Origin: JADFOB01 sp964651325
GTDB taxonomy: Bacteria > Planctomycetota > Phycisphaerae > UBA1845
Direction: 5' to 3'
Length of the DNA stretch: 14,042 nucleotides
Assembly (NCBI GenBank): GCA_964651325.1
Contig: CAZYXP010000085.1
Location: 1 to 14,042 of the forward strand
The position numbers were made by a program, and so were the translations under genes. Below, in pieces: positions 1 to 5,583 of the stretch (position 1 is the first letter of the stretch; the number at the start of each line of letters is the position of its first letter). The notes beneath the pieces were generated by a model. That model searched no databases and was not told the DNA's origin. It saw only the letters and a list, made by a program, of their open reading frames with translations.

Positions 1-546
1 CGCTCCGGAAAACCCGGCCGGAACCAGCACGATGGCCTCCGTCTGAATGTCCGCCCCATCCGGGCCCTCAAACGGAGTGGTGAAGGGCTCCGCGGTGCCG
101 CCCTCCGGTGGAACGACTGCCAGGGTTCGGCAGCAGGATGATCCGATCCAAAACTCGCCGTCGTTGGTGATCGCCAGTACAAAGGCGACCTGATCCTGAT
201 CGAAAAGGCCCATATCGGCCAAATTCGCCGCTCCCATAGGGGTCATAAGCGAAACGTCGTCGCCCCGCTCGATGGGGCCAAACAGCCCGTCCGGATTGAC
301 GATGAAGATAGCCCCATCCGATGGGCGGATCGCCATCCCCGACGCCCCGCTCGTGTTCGAGGCGTAGGTATCGATCGACGCGTCGTTGGGCGCGATAATG
401 CCCCCCCCTGCCCCGCCGCCAAGATCGTCGATGACGTTGCCCAAGGCATCGAGATTGAGATTGACCGTATTATCGCAACCGGCCGACATGAGCGCCGCCG
501 CGCAGATCGCCACCAAACATCGCTGCATCTTCATTGTGGTACGCAT
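1..546 (-). CDS. Putative lipoprotein, hypothetical, 3' end outside window
   Basis: The frame is open from the ATG at 546 to the left window edge (182 codons seen, no stop). The N-terminus is a lipoprotein signal: basic start (MRTTMKMQR), hydrophobic stretch CLVAICAAALM, then lipobox S-A-G-C with the lipidated Cys at residue 24. A Gly-rich linker (residues 43-49) follows, encoded over a run of eight G. The rest (about 50-182) is neutral to acidic with phrases such as MAIRPSDGAIFIVNPDGLFG and VLAITNDGEFWIG, which resemble blades of SMP-30/streptogramin-lyase-like beta-propellers, though the match is too loose to name a family. A CC pair is at residues 138-139. The start is supported by AGGAG at 560-556, nine bases upstream; the earlier ATG at 551 stops after six codons. 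It is probably an envelope-attached protein of unknown function. Confidence 0.75.
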   Translation of the reverse strand, partial: MRTTMKMQRCLVAICAAALMSAGCDNTVNLNLDALGNVIDDLGGGAGGGIIAPNDASIDTYASNTSGASGMAIRPSDGAIFIVNPDGLFGPIERGDDVSLMTPMGAANLADMGLFDQDQVAFVLAITNDGEFWIGSSCCRTLAVVPPEGGTAEPFTTPFEGPDGADIQTEAIVLVPAGFSGA

Positions 547-581
547 TGCATCAAACTCCTAGCCAATCGTTGAATCGCACG

Positions 582-614
582 AATTCGACATGAACACGGC
601 CGAAGAGTCGAATT
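582..614 (-). other. Perfect 8-bp inverted repeat in the lipoprotein leader
   Basis: AATTCGAC (582-589) and GTCGAATT (607-614) are perfect inverted copies separated by 17 bases. They lie within the predicted 5' leader of the lipoprotein mRNA and about 20 bases upstream of its ribosome binding site, so they could form a leader hairpin. No known riboswitch fold was recognised. Confidence 0.4.
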
Positions 615-658
615 GTTCGATTCCGACCGCGCGTGCCATAAACCTCTTATGGGTTCGC

Positions 659-688
659 ATAATATGCGCGGCCTGCCTATCGTTGCAA
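659..688 (-). promoter_or_regulatory. Sigma70-like promoter for the lipoprotein gene
   Basis: On the minus strand TTGCAA (688-683) and TATTAT (664-659) are separated by 18 bases, giving a good -35/-10 pair (4/6 and 5/6 matches). The -10 sits inside the dyad CGCAT-AAT-ATGCG (656-668), which could be an operator. The predicted transcript start near 652 gives a leader of about 105 bases. Confidence 0.5.
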
Positions 689-979
689 GCCACATTATCG
701 GAACCTGTGGTTCGCGGGCACGTGACCCAATCGGCGGCGAACACTTCTTGGGGCACGCTTCAGAGCACAGGGCGCAAACCCTGTGGCATCCTACCATGGG
801 TGGTCCACTAATCTCTGATTTCCTGATCGGCATGGACGGTTTTGTCGTGAAACGTGCCGATCGGGAGGTTGGCGATCCCGGGTCCGCAGGCTATCGCCAG
901 CGGCTCTGATTCGGCGTACCCATCCCGCGGGAAGTGTCACGGCCCCGTGGTCCCCTATCCGGCTTTCGTTGCAATCGTC
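689..979. other. Non-coding divergent spacer with two strong dyads
   Basis: No convincing gene lies between the two divergent promoters; the short open frames here have no initiation signal and no recognisable domain. Two perfect dyads stand out. CACAGGG/CCCTGTG (766-772 and 779-785) has a 6-base loop. GATCGGCATG/CGTGCCGATC (825-834 and 853-862) forms a 10-pair stem including one G-T pair, with an 18-base loop. A weaker 7-bp pair, TGGCGAT/ATCGCCA, is at 870-899. None is followed by a T-run. Confidence 0.4.
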
Positions 980-1009
980 TTGAATGGGTCGGCGTGTTCG
1001 GCGTATGAT
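980..1009 (+). promoter_or_regulatory. Sigma70-like promoter for the FG-GAP/UnbV gene
   Basis: TTGAAT (980-985) and TATGAT (1004-1009) are separated by 18 bases. A transcript starting near 1016 leaves about 83 bases of leader before the ATG at 1099. Prediction from sequence only. Confidence 0.5.
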
Positions 1010-1098
1010 ACCTGTACAGTCGCCGCAAATCGTGCGGCCACGTGCCGGCGAGGCGGGTTCGCGACGCCATCAAACCGAGGTCCGGGGTGCGGTGCGCA

Positions 1099-2838
1099 AT
1101 GCGTATGGCGTGGAAATATAGTCAAGCGTTTCTGTTTGCCGTTGTTTTCGCGGTGGCGGGCATCGGGGTCGCGTCGGCGCAGCCGGTGTTCGTGGAGGTC
1201 TCGCAGCAGGCAGGCATCGTCGCCCCGTTTGAGCCGCAGGAGGGCATGGGGACGGGCATTGCCGCCGCCGATTTTGACGGCGACGGGCTGGTGGACGTGT
1301 TCGTTCCCCAACGGGCGGGCGTCGCGGACAAGCTCTACCACAATCTCGGGGGCGGCGCGTTTGAGGAGATCGCCTCAGCGGTCGGGCTCGGATCACTGGC
1401 GTCGAGCCGAACCGCGCTTTGGCTCGACTACGACGGCGACTTCGATCTCGATCTGGTCGTCGCCAACGACGATCAGCAAGCGCCCAGTTCGTTCACGCTA
1501 TACCGACAGAATTCTCCTACGACGTTTGAGGATGTCACACGGGCGGCGGGCTTGCACAAGCCGCCCATCATCGTGATGCCGACGCACCACTGGGGCGGGC
1601 TCTGCGCCGGCGACATCAACCACGATGGCTGGCTGGACCTCTTCGCCACGCAGTGGCCCGGGCCTTGCCATCTTTTCATCAACAACGGACATAGGGGTTT
1701 CGCGGACATCAGCATTCCAAGCGGGGTTGGGCTCGTCACCCTGTCCATGCATTCGTCGATGATGGTGGATGTCGATCGCGACGGCTGGATGGACATCTAC
1801 GTAGCCGTCGATTTTGATCCAAACCTGCTCTGGATGAATCAGAAAAATCTTACATTTGTGGACATGGCTCCGGCCGTGGGCGCCGCCAACAACATGAACG
1901 ACATGGGCATGACCATGGGCGATTACGACAATGACGGCGACTTGGACATTTACGTCACCAACATTTTCATGCCGCCGCCACCGGACAATCCGTTTGGGCC
2001 GCGCAACAACATCCTGCTGCGCAACGAGACGACCAACGGCCAAGTCTGGTTCGACGAGGTGTCGATGCCCCTTGGCGTCGCGGACGGAGGGTTTGGATGG
2101 GGCACGACCTTTCTCGACGGAAACCATGACGGTTGGGTTGATTTGGCGGCAACCAATGGATGGCGCAGCGGGCCTACAGACGTATCGCGCTACTTCGCAA
2201 ACCCCGCCGACGGTGTAAGTCCGTTTGTAGAACAGGCAGCCCAAACCGGATTCGACGACAGCGAATGGGGCAGCGCGTTGGTCGCCTTCGACATGGAGCG
2301 CGACGGCGATCTTGATTTGATGCAAGCCTGCATGAGCGGATCTCTGCGCCTATTGGCCAATGCGCCCTCGACCGGCGACGGGCAACGCCACTTTCTCACC
2401 GTGGCGCCGCGCATGGATGGTCCGAACCATTTTGCCATTGGCGCAGTGGTGCGCGCTACCGTCGGCGGGCTGTCGATGATGCGCCCCATTAACGCAGGCA
2501 CAAGCTATATGGGGCAGGAACCGGCCGAGGCGCACTTCGGCTTGCCGACGGGCGATCCTCTTGATTTGCTCGTCATAGAGTGGCCGGATGGATCGACCAC
2601 GACGCTGTTGGATGTCCCCGTGGACGCGCAAATCGTGGTCGATCACGGCGGCTTCGGAGACTTGGACGCCGACGGAGATGTCGATCGGGCAGACTATCGG
2701 GTCTTCCACGCCTGCCTGGGCGGCCCGTTTCAAGGTGTGGACTACGAGCGTTCGTGCCTTGCGGCTGACATGAACGGCGATCGCGGCGTTGACCTTACGG
2801 ATTTCGCCGTTTTCCAATCGCGTCTCACCGGCCCGTAG
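1099..2838 (+). CDS. Secreted CRTAC1-like protein: FG-GAP/VCBS repeats, ASPIC/UnbV domain, EF-hand tail
   Basis: The protein has 579 residues. The N-terminus is a signal peptide (MRMAWKYSQ then FLFAVVFAVAGIGV), with likely cleavage after ASA-Q near residue 28. Seven FG-GAP/VCBS calcium-binding loops of the DxDxDGxxD type begin at residues 58, 110, 172, 224, 275, 340 and 398, as in a seven-bladed integrin-like propeller. Residues about 431-517 form the ASPIC/UnbV domain (GAVVRATVGG, GTSYMGQEP, HFGLP, IEWPDGS). The tail (519-579) carries two EF-hand loops, DLDADGDVDRAD (521) and DMNGDRGVDLTD (557), the dockerin-like C-terminal signature frequent in planctomycete exoproteins. The frame is open back to a GTG at 1042, but only the ATG at 1099 places the signal peptide at the N-terminus. 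The SD is weak (GGGG at 1084-1087). It is probably an extracellular or surface calcium-dependent binding protein; its ligand is unknown. Confidence 0.9.
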   Translation: MRMAWKYSQAFLFAVVFAVAGIGVASAQPVFVEVSQQAGIVAPFEPQEGMGTGIAAADFDGDGLVDVFVPQRAGVADKLYHNLGGGAFEEIASAVGLGSLASSRTALWLDYDGDFDLDLVVANDDQQAPSSFTLYRQNSPTTFEDVTRAAGLHKPPIIVMPTHHWGGLCAGDINHDGWLDLFATQWPGPCHLFINNGHRGFADISIPSGVGLVTLSMHSSMMVDVDRDGWMDIYVAVDFDPNLLWMNQKNLTFVDMAPAVGAANNMNDMGMTMGDYDNDGDLDIYVTNIFMPPPPDNPFGPRNNILLRNETTNGQVWFDEVSMPLGVADGGFGWGTTFLDGNHDGWVDLAATNGWRSGPTDVSRYFANPADGVSPFVEQAAQTGFDDSEWGSALVAFDMERDGDLDLMQACMSGSLRLLANAPSTGDGQRHFLTVAPRMDGPNHFAIGAVVRATVGGLSMMRPINAGTSYMGQEPAEAHFGLPTGDPLDLLVIEWPDGSTTTLLDVPVDAQIVVDHGGFGDLDADGDVDRADYRVFHACLGGPFQGVDYERSCLAADMNGDRGVDLTDFAVFQSRLTGP

Positions 2839-2879
2839 CTCAGGTCGCGTTCTTGGTGGGCCGTTTGGGAAGGTATAAC

Positions 2880-2910
2880 CTGATCCGAACCGCGCCCGTG
2901 AGGAAGCGGC
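2880..2910 (-). repeat. REP-like element, copy 1 (PHGRGSD type)
   Basis: Read on the minus strand, these 31 bases match 25 of 31 positions of the plus-strand element at 2996-3026. Both contain the core ACGG-C-GGTTC-GATCAG and have inverted C-rich and G-rich ends. One frame translates to a PLPHGRGSD-like peptide, a chance product seen with this class of intergenic repeat in planctomycetes. Confidence 0.6.
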
Positions 2911-2937
2911 TCTTGGTACGCGCGCATACGCCGCTTC
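2903..2937. repeat. Inverted repeat GAAGCGGC/GCCGCTTC
   Basis: A perfect 8-bp stem (2903-2910 and 2930-2937) with a 19-base loop overlaps the end of REP copy 1. It is the closest strong hairpin downstream of the FG-GAP gene stop at 2838, but has no T-run. A weaker 6-bp pair, CGGCCC/GGGCCG (2829-2834 and 2858-2863), spans the stop codon. Confidence 0.45.
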
Positions 2938-2995
2938 GTTACGCTCGTTGTTCGGGACCGTGGCCTATCCCTAGCGCTCATCTTGCTCGACCCTG

Positions 2996-3026
2996 GCCCC
3001 TCCCTTACGGTCGGGGTTCTGATCAG
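2996..3026 (+). repeat. REP-like element, copy 2 (inverted relative to copy 1)
   Basis: The CCCC(2997-3000)...CGGGG ends can pair as a small hairpin around TCCCTTACGGT. It is 81% identical to copy 1 but in opposite orientation, 85 bases away, so the two form a BIME-like pair between the FG-GAP gene and the tRNA promoter. Confidence 0.6.
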
Positions 3027-3071
3027 CGACCCTACGCCTGAATTGCTCCGCGACGCCCTCACTTGGCGGCG

Positions 3072-3099
3072 TTGATTATCCTCGTCGGTGTGGTAGACT
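3072..3099 (+). promoter_or_regulatory. Promoter of tRNA-Leu
   Basis: TTGATT (3072-3077), a 16-base spacer and TAGACT (3094-3099), with TGG directly before the -10 as an extended -10 element. The predicted start near 3106 is about seven bases before the mature tRNA 5' end. Confidence 0.55.
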
Positions 3100-3112
3100 C
3101 CCCGCTCGCTGA

Positions 3113-3196
3113 GCCCGGGTGGCGGAATTGGCAGACGCGCAAGCTTGAGGTGCTTGTGTCCGCAAGGACGTGCTGGTTCGACTCCAGTCTCGGGCA
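3113..3196 (+). tRNA. tRNA-Leu (anticodon GAG)
   Basis: The 84-base cloverleaf is complete. The acceptor stem is GCCCGGG/CTCGGGC with one G-T pair. The anticodon stem CAAGC/GCTTG (3140-3144, 3152-3156) encloses loop TTGAGGT, with anticodon GAG at 3147-3149 reading CTC/CTT. The long class II variable arm GTCC-GCAA-GGAC is typical of leucine tRNA. The T-arm is CTGG-TTCGACT-CCAG. The discriminator base is A at 3196. CCA is not encoded (TGA follows), so the 3' end must be added after transcription. Confidence 0.97.
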
Positions 3197-3207
3197 TGAT
3201 TCCCAAA

Positions 3208-3278
3208 GAGTCGCCGGCCTCGGGGTTCCCGATGAACCCCGAGGCGTAGGCTCTTGCCCAGTTTCGATCCGGCGACTC
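3208..3278 (+). other. Nested stem structure behind tRNA-Leu; terminator or structured RNA candidate
   Basis: An outer perfect 10-bp stem, GAGTCGCCGG (3208-3217) with CCGGCGACTC (3269-3278), encloses a perfect 12-bp hairpin, GCCTCGGGGTTC (3217-3228) with GAACCCCGAGGC (3234-3245) around the 5-base loop CCGAT. Base 3217 is shared, so the stems are nearly coaxial. There is no T-run after either stem. It starts 12 bases after the tRNA and could end or protect its primary transcript, act in the leader of the acetyltransferase mRNA, or be a small RNA. The pairing is seen in sequence; the role is not known. Confidence 0.5.
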
Positions 3279-3430
3279 AAGCCGCCCCCCCGGTCACGAG
3301 CCCAAGCCAATCGACCGGATCCGTGGAAGCATTGTATGTCGGGTGCCTTGGCGCGTTCGTGTTGCGTATCAAGATCAGGCCGGTGGCGCGATGGCAAGGC
3401 CCTTCCCGGCGGGCGGAGTCCCGCAAGACG

Positions 3431-3940
3431 ATGGCAATTTGCCCAGAAGCACAGCCGCATTCCCTTGTCGCCTTCAAGGCAAGCGATGCGCCCGCGATTG
3501 CAGGCTGGGTTCGAGATCCGAGGGCGTTGCGTGAGCTGGCCCCAAGCACTCAATCGCCGCTGACGGCCGAAAAAGTGCTGGAATGGCCGAGACCCGGCGG
3601 TATCGCGCTGGTCTACCGGATCAATCCCGATCGTCGGCCTGTTTGCTACGGCGAACTCAACCCCATGCGAAACTCGCCCTCTCACCTCTGGATCGGGCAC
3701 GTGATTGTGGATCCGGCCTGGCGTGGGCGCGGCTTGGGGACGCGATTTGTGCAAGACCTGGTGAATCATGCCTTTGATGACCTTATGGCCACGCGGATTT
3801 CCCTGGTTGTGTTTCCGGCGAATCAAGCGGCGCTTAGCTGTTACCGGCGGGTCGGTTTTCGGATGCAGGGGGAAGAGTTCCATCGCTTTGGGAATTCGGA
3901 GGCAAAGCATCGGCTGATTCGTTTCGAGCTTTCCCGGTAG
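3431..3940 (+). CDS. GNAT-family N-acetyltransferase
   Basis: The 169-residue protein fits the usual size of a single GNAT domain. The acetyl-CoA pyrophosphate loop is R98-G-R-G-L-G103, preceded by the beta strand HVIVDPAW (90-97). The motif B region is N131-QAALSCYRRVGF-143, with the common Tyr (138) that can serve as general acid. The N-terminal half (SLVAFKASDAPAIAGWVRD, VCYGELN) fits the substrate-binding strands. Substrate cannot be told from sequence; RimI-like protein or small-amine acetylation are both possible. The frame is open upstream to a TTG at 3254, but the first 59 residues would be low-complexity and lie over the nested RNA structure, so the ATG at 3431 is preferred. Its GGAG (3415-3418) sits in the loop of a GCGGG/CCCGC hairpin (3409-3424), which may limit translation. 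Confidence 0.85.
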   Translation: MAICPEAQPHSLVAFKASDAPAIAGWVRDPRALRELAPSTQSPLTAEKVLEWPRPGGIALVYRINPDRRPVCYGELNPMRNSPSHLWIGHVIVDPAWRGRGLGTRFVQDLVNHAFDDLMATRISLVVFPANQAALSCYRRVGFRMQGEEFHRFGNSEAKHRLIRFELSR

Positions 3941-4045
3941 GCTTGAAGCATGCCCGCTTCAATCCGATAGCGACAACAATCCGATGGCGACGATTGCAAG
4001 GCTAAGCTCGCTTTCGGCGCGGTTGGACTCAGCGATCTGTAGCCT

Positions 4046-4141
4046 AGCCGCCCTCGGCTGGGCGGGTCGCCGCTTCACAGCGGAGGGCCCACTTCTTCAC
4101 AGCGGAGGGGCGCTCTGCTACATGGGCCGCTGTGCTACATG
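4046..4141. repeat. Cluster of short direct and inverted repeats
   Basis: CTTCACAGCGGAGGG occurs twice (4073-4087 and 4095-4109). TGCTACATG occurs twice (4116-4124 and 4133-4141). CACAGCGG (4098-4105) pairs with CCGCTGTG (4127-4134). The small hairpin AGCCG-CCCT-CGGCT (4046-4059) lies at the left. The surrounding convergent spacer (3941-4313) shows no gene. The pattern looks like degraded or composite dispersed repeats of the host genome. Confidence 0.5.
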
Positions 4142-4233
4142 AAAGACACCCTCAAGTGAGCCTGACGCGGCACGATCCTCTAGAGCGGTCGAGTTTTTGG
4201 TGTAGCGGCTGTTTGGCAATCGCCTGGAGGCCG

Positions 4234-4251
4234 CGCGGGCTTCAGCCCGCG
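4234..4251. terminator. CGCGGGC-TTCA-GCCCGCG hairpin in convergent spacer
   Basis: A perfect 7-bp GC stem with a TTCA tetraloop lies between the convergent acetyltransferase and ACT genes. It could act on either strand, although no T-run follows. The GGGCTTCAGCCC form is also a common dispersed hairpin in GC-rich genomes, so it may just be a repeat. Confidence 0.3.
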
Positions 4252-4313
4252 GCTCAGGTCATTTGTTGAATCTTAGGGGCTGTCAGTACCGCTGCACAAA
4301 AAGTGAGGCAGCT

Positions 4314-4877
4314 CTAATAGAAATCTGAGTGGCTGATGTCGTCGCGAAGGAAGTCATGCTCGCCCGAGAGTTCGTCGAGTTCGATCAGGAATTTCTTACG
4401 GTTGAACTCTGTCGGCAGGAGCACGGTGAACCTGTGGCGATGCGTACTCTGGCGGTCCCCGTAGGGCAACGGCGTTCGTAGCGTGTGGTGGGCGATGATA
4501 CGCAGATGATGGTTGGCGAAGAATGTGGTCATCGTGGCGAGCAAGCCGGCGAAGTCCGGCGATGAAACGCGGAGCGTCAGGGGCAGCGCATCGCGATCGA
4601 CTGCTTTCGAACGATTCTTGATCCGAGTGAACAGCGACAGCAGCTTCAAGCGCTCGCCCAGCTTCGCCGAATCGTGTTCGATTCGGTCAAGCTGCTCTAA
4701 GAGTCCGGACACATACAGGAGCACGACCGCTTCGGTGCCGAGCGTGTGCGAAATGCCTTCTTCGGTCGTGCCGCCCCGCTCGCTGACAAAGGCGGCCGCG
4801 TCTTGCAGGATGCCGACCCGGTCCGGGCCGATCAAATGTAGCAAGCCGTACTGTCTGGCTGAAAGCGTGGCATCCAT
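4314..4877 (-). CDS. Two-ACT-domain protein, GcvR-like regulator
   Basis: The 187-residue protein has two ACT domains, close in size to the glycine cleavage repressor GcvR (about 190 residues). ACT1 (about 10-85) begins YGLLHLIGPDRVGILQDAAAFV, with the typical D-R-x-G-I turn at D19-I23 where the effector amino acid binds. ACT2 (about 99-175) contains LTLRVSSPDFAGLLATM, with A110-G-L in place of the usual G-I-v. No DNA-binding or catalytic domain is present, which fits a ligand-sensing partner protein rather than a direct repressor. Amino-acid specificity cannot be read; glycine is only an analogy. A TTG nine bases upstream (4886) is in frame, but it falls on the -10 element, so the ATG at 4877 is chosen. 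There is no SD. The gene stands alone, divergent from the BlaI operon. A weak GCTGC/GCAGC hairpin (4291-4312) lies just behind the stop. Confidence 0.8.
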   Translation of the reverse strand: MDATLSARQYGLLHLIGPDRVGILQDAAAFVSERGGTTEEGISHTLGTEAVVLLYVSGLLEQLDRIEHDSAKLGERLKLLSLFTRIKNRSKAVDRDALPLTLRVSSPDFAGLLATMTTFFANHHLRIIAHHTLRTPLPYGDRQSTHRHRFTVLLPTEFNRKKFLIELDELSGEHDFLRDDISHSDFY

Positions 4878-4885
4878 AGAATCCA

Positions 4886-4914
4886 ATCGTAGGTAGGTCG
4901 CAGGCGCCCGTCAA
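4886..4914 (-). promoter_or_regulatory. Promoter of the ACT-domain gene, giving a near-leaderless mRNA
   Basis: On the minus strand TTGACG (4914-4909), a 17-base spacer and TACGAT (4891-4886) form a good promoter. Only eight bases lie between the -10 and the ATG at 4877, so transcription should start zero to three bases before the start codon. This agrees with the lack of an SD sequence. Confidence 0.5.
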
Positions 4915-5090
4915 TTCAAGCAATAGGGCGCAAAACTAAAGAAGTCCGTGACCGTCTCGGCGGCATTCCCATCGGCCCTGGAGTGACCGACGATCGCATT
5001 CACAGGTGGAGCGGGCTCCAACGCGCCCATGCGGCGTCTTCAATCCGGCGCACGGAATTGTCGGAATCTGTCATGCCACAAACTTTCGAC

Positions 5091-5140
5091 TTGCTTTTCT
5101 CCGACAAGCGTAGTAGAGTTTCAACGACGGATGTAGTAGA
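5091..5140 (+). promoter_or_regulatory. BlaI-operon promoter with candidate BlaI operator
   Basis: TTGCTT (5091-5096), 17 bases and TAGAGT (5114-5119) form a fair promoter. GTAGTAGA occurs twice, at 5110-5117 over the -10 and at 5133-5140 just after the predicted start site. TGTAGTA-type half-sites are the known recognition element of BlaI/MecI repressors. TCTCCG (5098-5103) and CGTAGTAGA (5109-5117) form an imperfect dyad over the spacer. The placement fits autorepression of the operon. Confidence 0.45.
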
Positions 5141-5168
5141 TCAATCAGCCCCCACGAGATACGACGCT

Positions 5169-5558
5169 ATGGCTCAACGACGCTATGACCTTCCTGACGC
5201 CGAATTGGAGGTGCTCAGCGCCCTTTGGGAGCAAGGCACCGCCACGGTGCGCGAGGTGCTCAACCTCTTGCACGACAAGGGTAGGAAGCTGGCCTACACG
5301 ACCGTGCTCACCTTCATGACACGGCTGGAGCAGAAGGGTTTTGTGGTCAGCGACCGTAGCGGCGTGGCGTATGTGTACAAGCCAACCGTGTCGCGCCATC
5401 GCGTACAGCGATCGCGCATCAAGGAGTTGGTTTCTCAATTGTACGACGGCGCGACCGGGCCTTTGGTCTTGCAACTCGTCCGCCAGAAGAAACTCTCACA
5501 AGATGAACTCGCCGAGCTTCATCAATTGATCGACGAATTGGATTCGACGCCGCGATAG
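5169..5558 (+). CDS. BlaI/MecI/CopY-family transcriptional repressor
   Basis: The 129-residue protein is of normal family size. The winged helix-turn-helix spans about residues 8-75: LPDAELEVLSALWEQG (helix 1), ATVREVLNLL (helix 2), and the recognition helix YTTVLTFMTRLEQKGFV, followed by the wing (SDRSGVAYVYKPTVSR). Residues about 76-125 form the helical dimerisation domain (RSRIKELVSQLYDG, LSQDELAELHQLIDEL). Family members bind operators as dimers and are inactivated by cleavage triggered by a BlaR1/MecR1 membrane protease, whose counterpart is the next gene. The frame extends upstream to 4983, but the ATG at 5169 begins the conserved domain and lies behind the predicted promoter. The SD is weak (GAGA, 5156-5159). 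No beta-lactamase gene is nearby, so the regulated function is unlikely to be classic penicillin resistance. Confidence 0.92.
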   Translation: MAQRRYDLPDAELEVLSALWEQGTATVREVLNLLHDKGRKLAYTTVLTFMTRLEQKGFVVSDRSGVAYVYKPTVSRHRVQRSRIKELVSQLYDGATGPLVLQLVRQKKLSQDELAELHQLIDELDSTPR

Positions 5559-5583
5559 CGCTTACGACGCCGGAGACAGGCCC

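Noticed and set aside
531..833. 100-codon minus-strand open frame between the divergent genes
   Set aside because: It covers the lipoprotein promoter, leader and start, has no SD, and its composition is not protein-like.
1042..1098. Upstream GTG start for the FG-GAP protein
   Set aside because: It would put 19 Arg-rich residues before the signal peptide; the ATG at 1099 gives a normal export signal.
854..1576. 240-codon open frame on the plus strand
   Set aside because: It overlaps the FG-GAP gene in another frame, is Arg/Ser-rich as expected of a shadow in GC-rich DNA, and has no domain or start signal.
2742..3206. 154-codon open frame on the minus strand
   Set aside because: It runs antisense through tRNA-Leu, both REP-like elements and the end of the FG-GAP gene; its PHGRGSD and GVEPARP phrases are known products of translating repeats and tRNA antisense.
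3113..3278. tRNA-Leu as an attachment site of an integrated element
   Set aside because: No integrase, no second copy of the tRNA 3' end is seen in the window, and flanking genes look like ordinary chromosome.
3254..3430. N-terminal extension of the acetyltransferase from a TTG
   Set aside because: The extension is low-complexity, starts inside the nested stem structure, and a single GNAT domain is complete from the ATG at 3431.
4175..4186. GATCCTCTAGAG resembles part of a cloning-vector polylinker
   Set aside because: Only 12 bases match, the following bases (CGGTCGAG) differ from the vector sequence, and the surroundings are ordinary host-like spacer.
4983..5168. N-terminal extension of the BlaI-type repressor
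   Set aside because: The extra 62 residues have no similarity to the family and cover the predicted promoter and operator.
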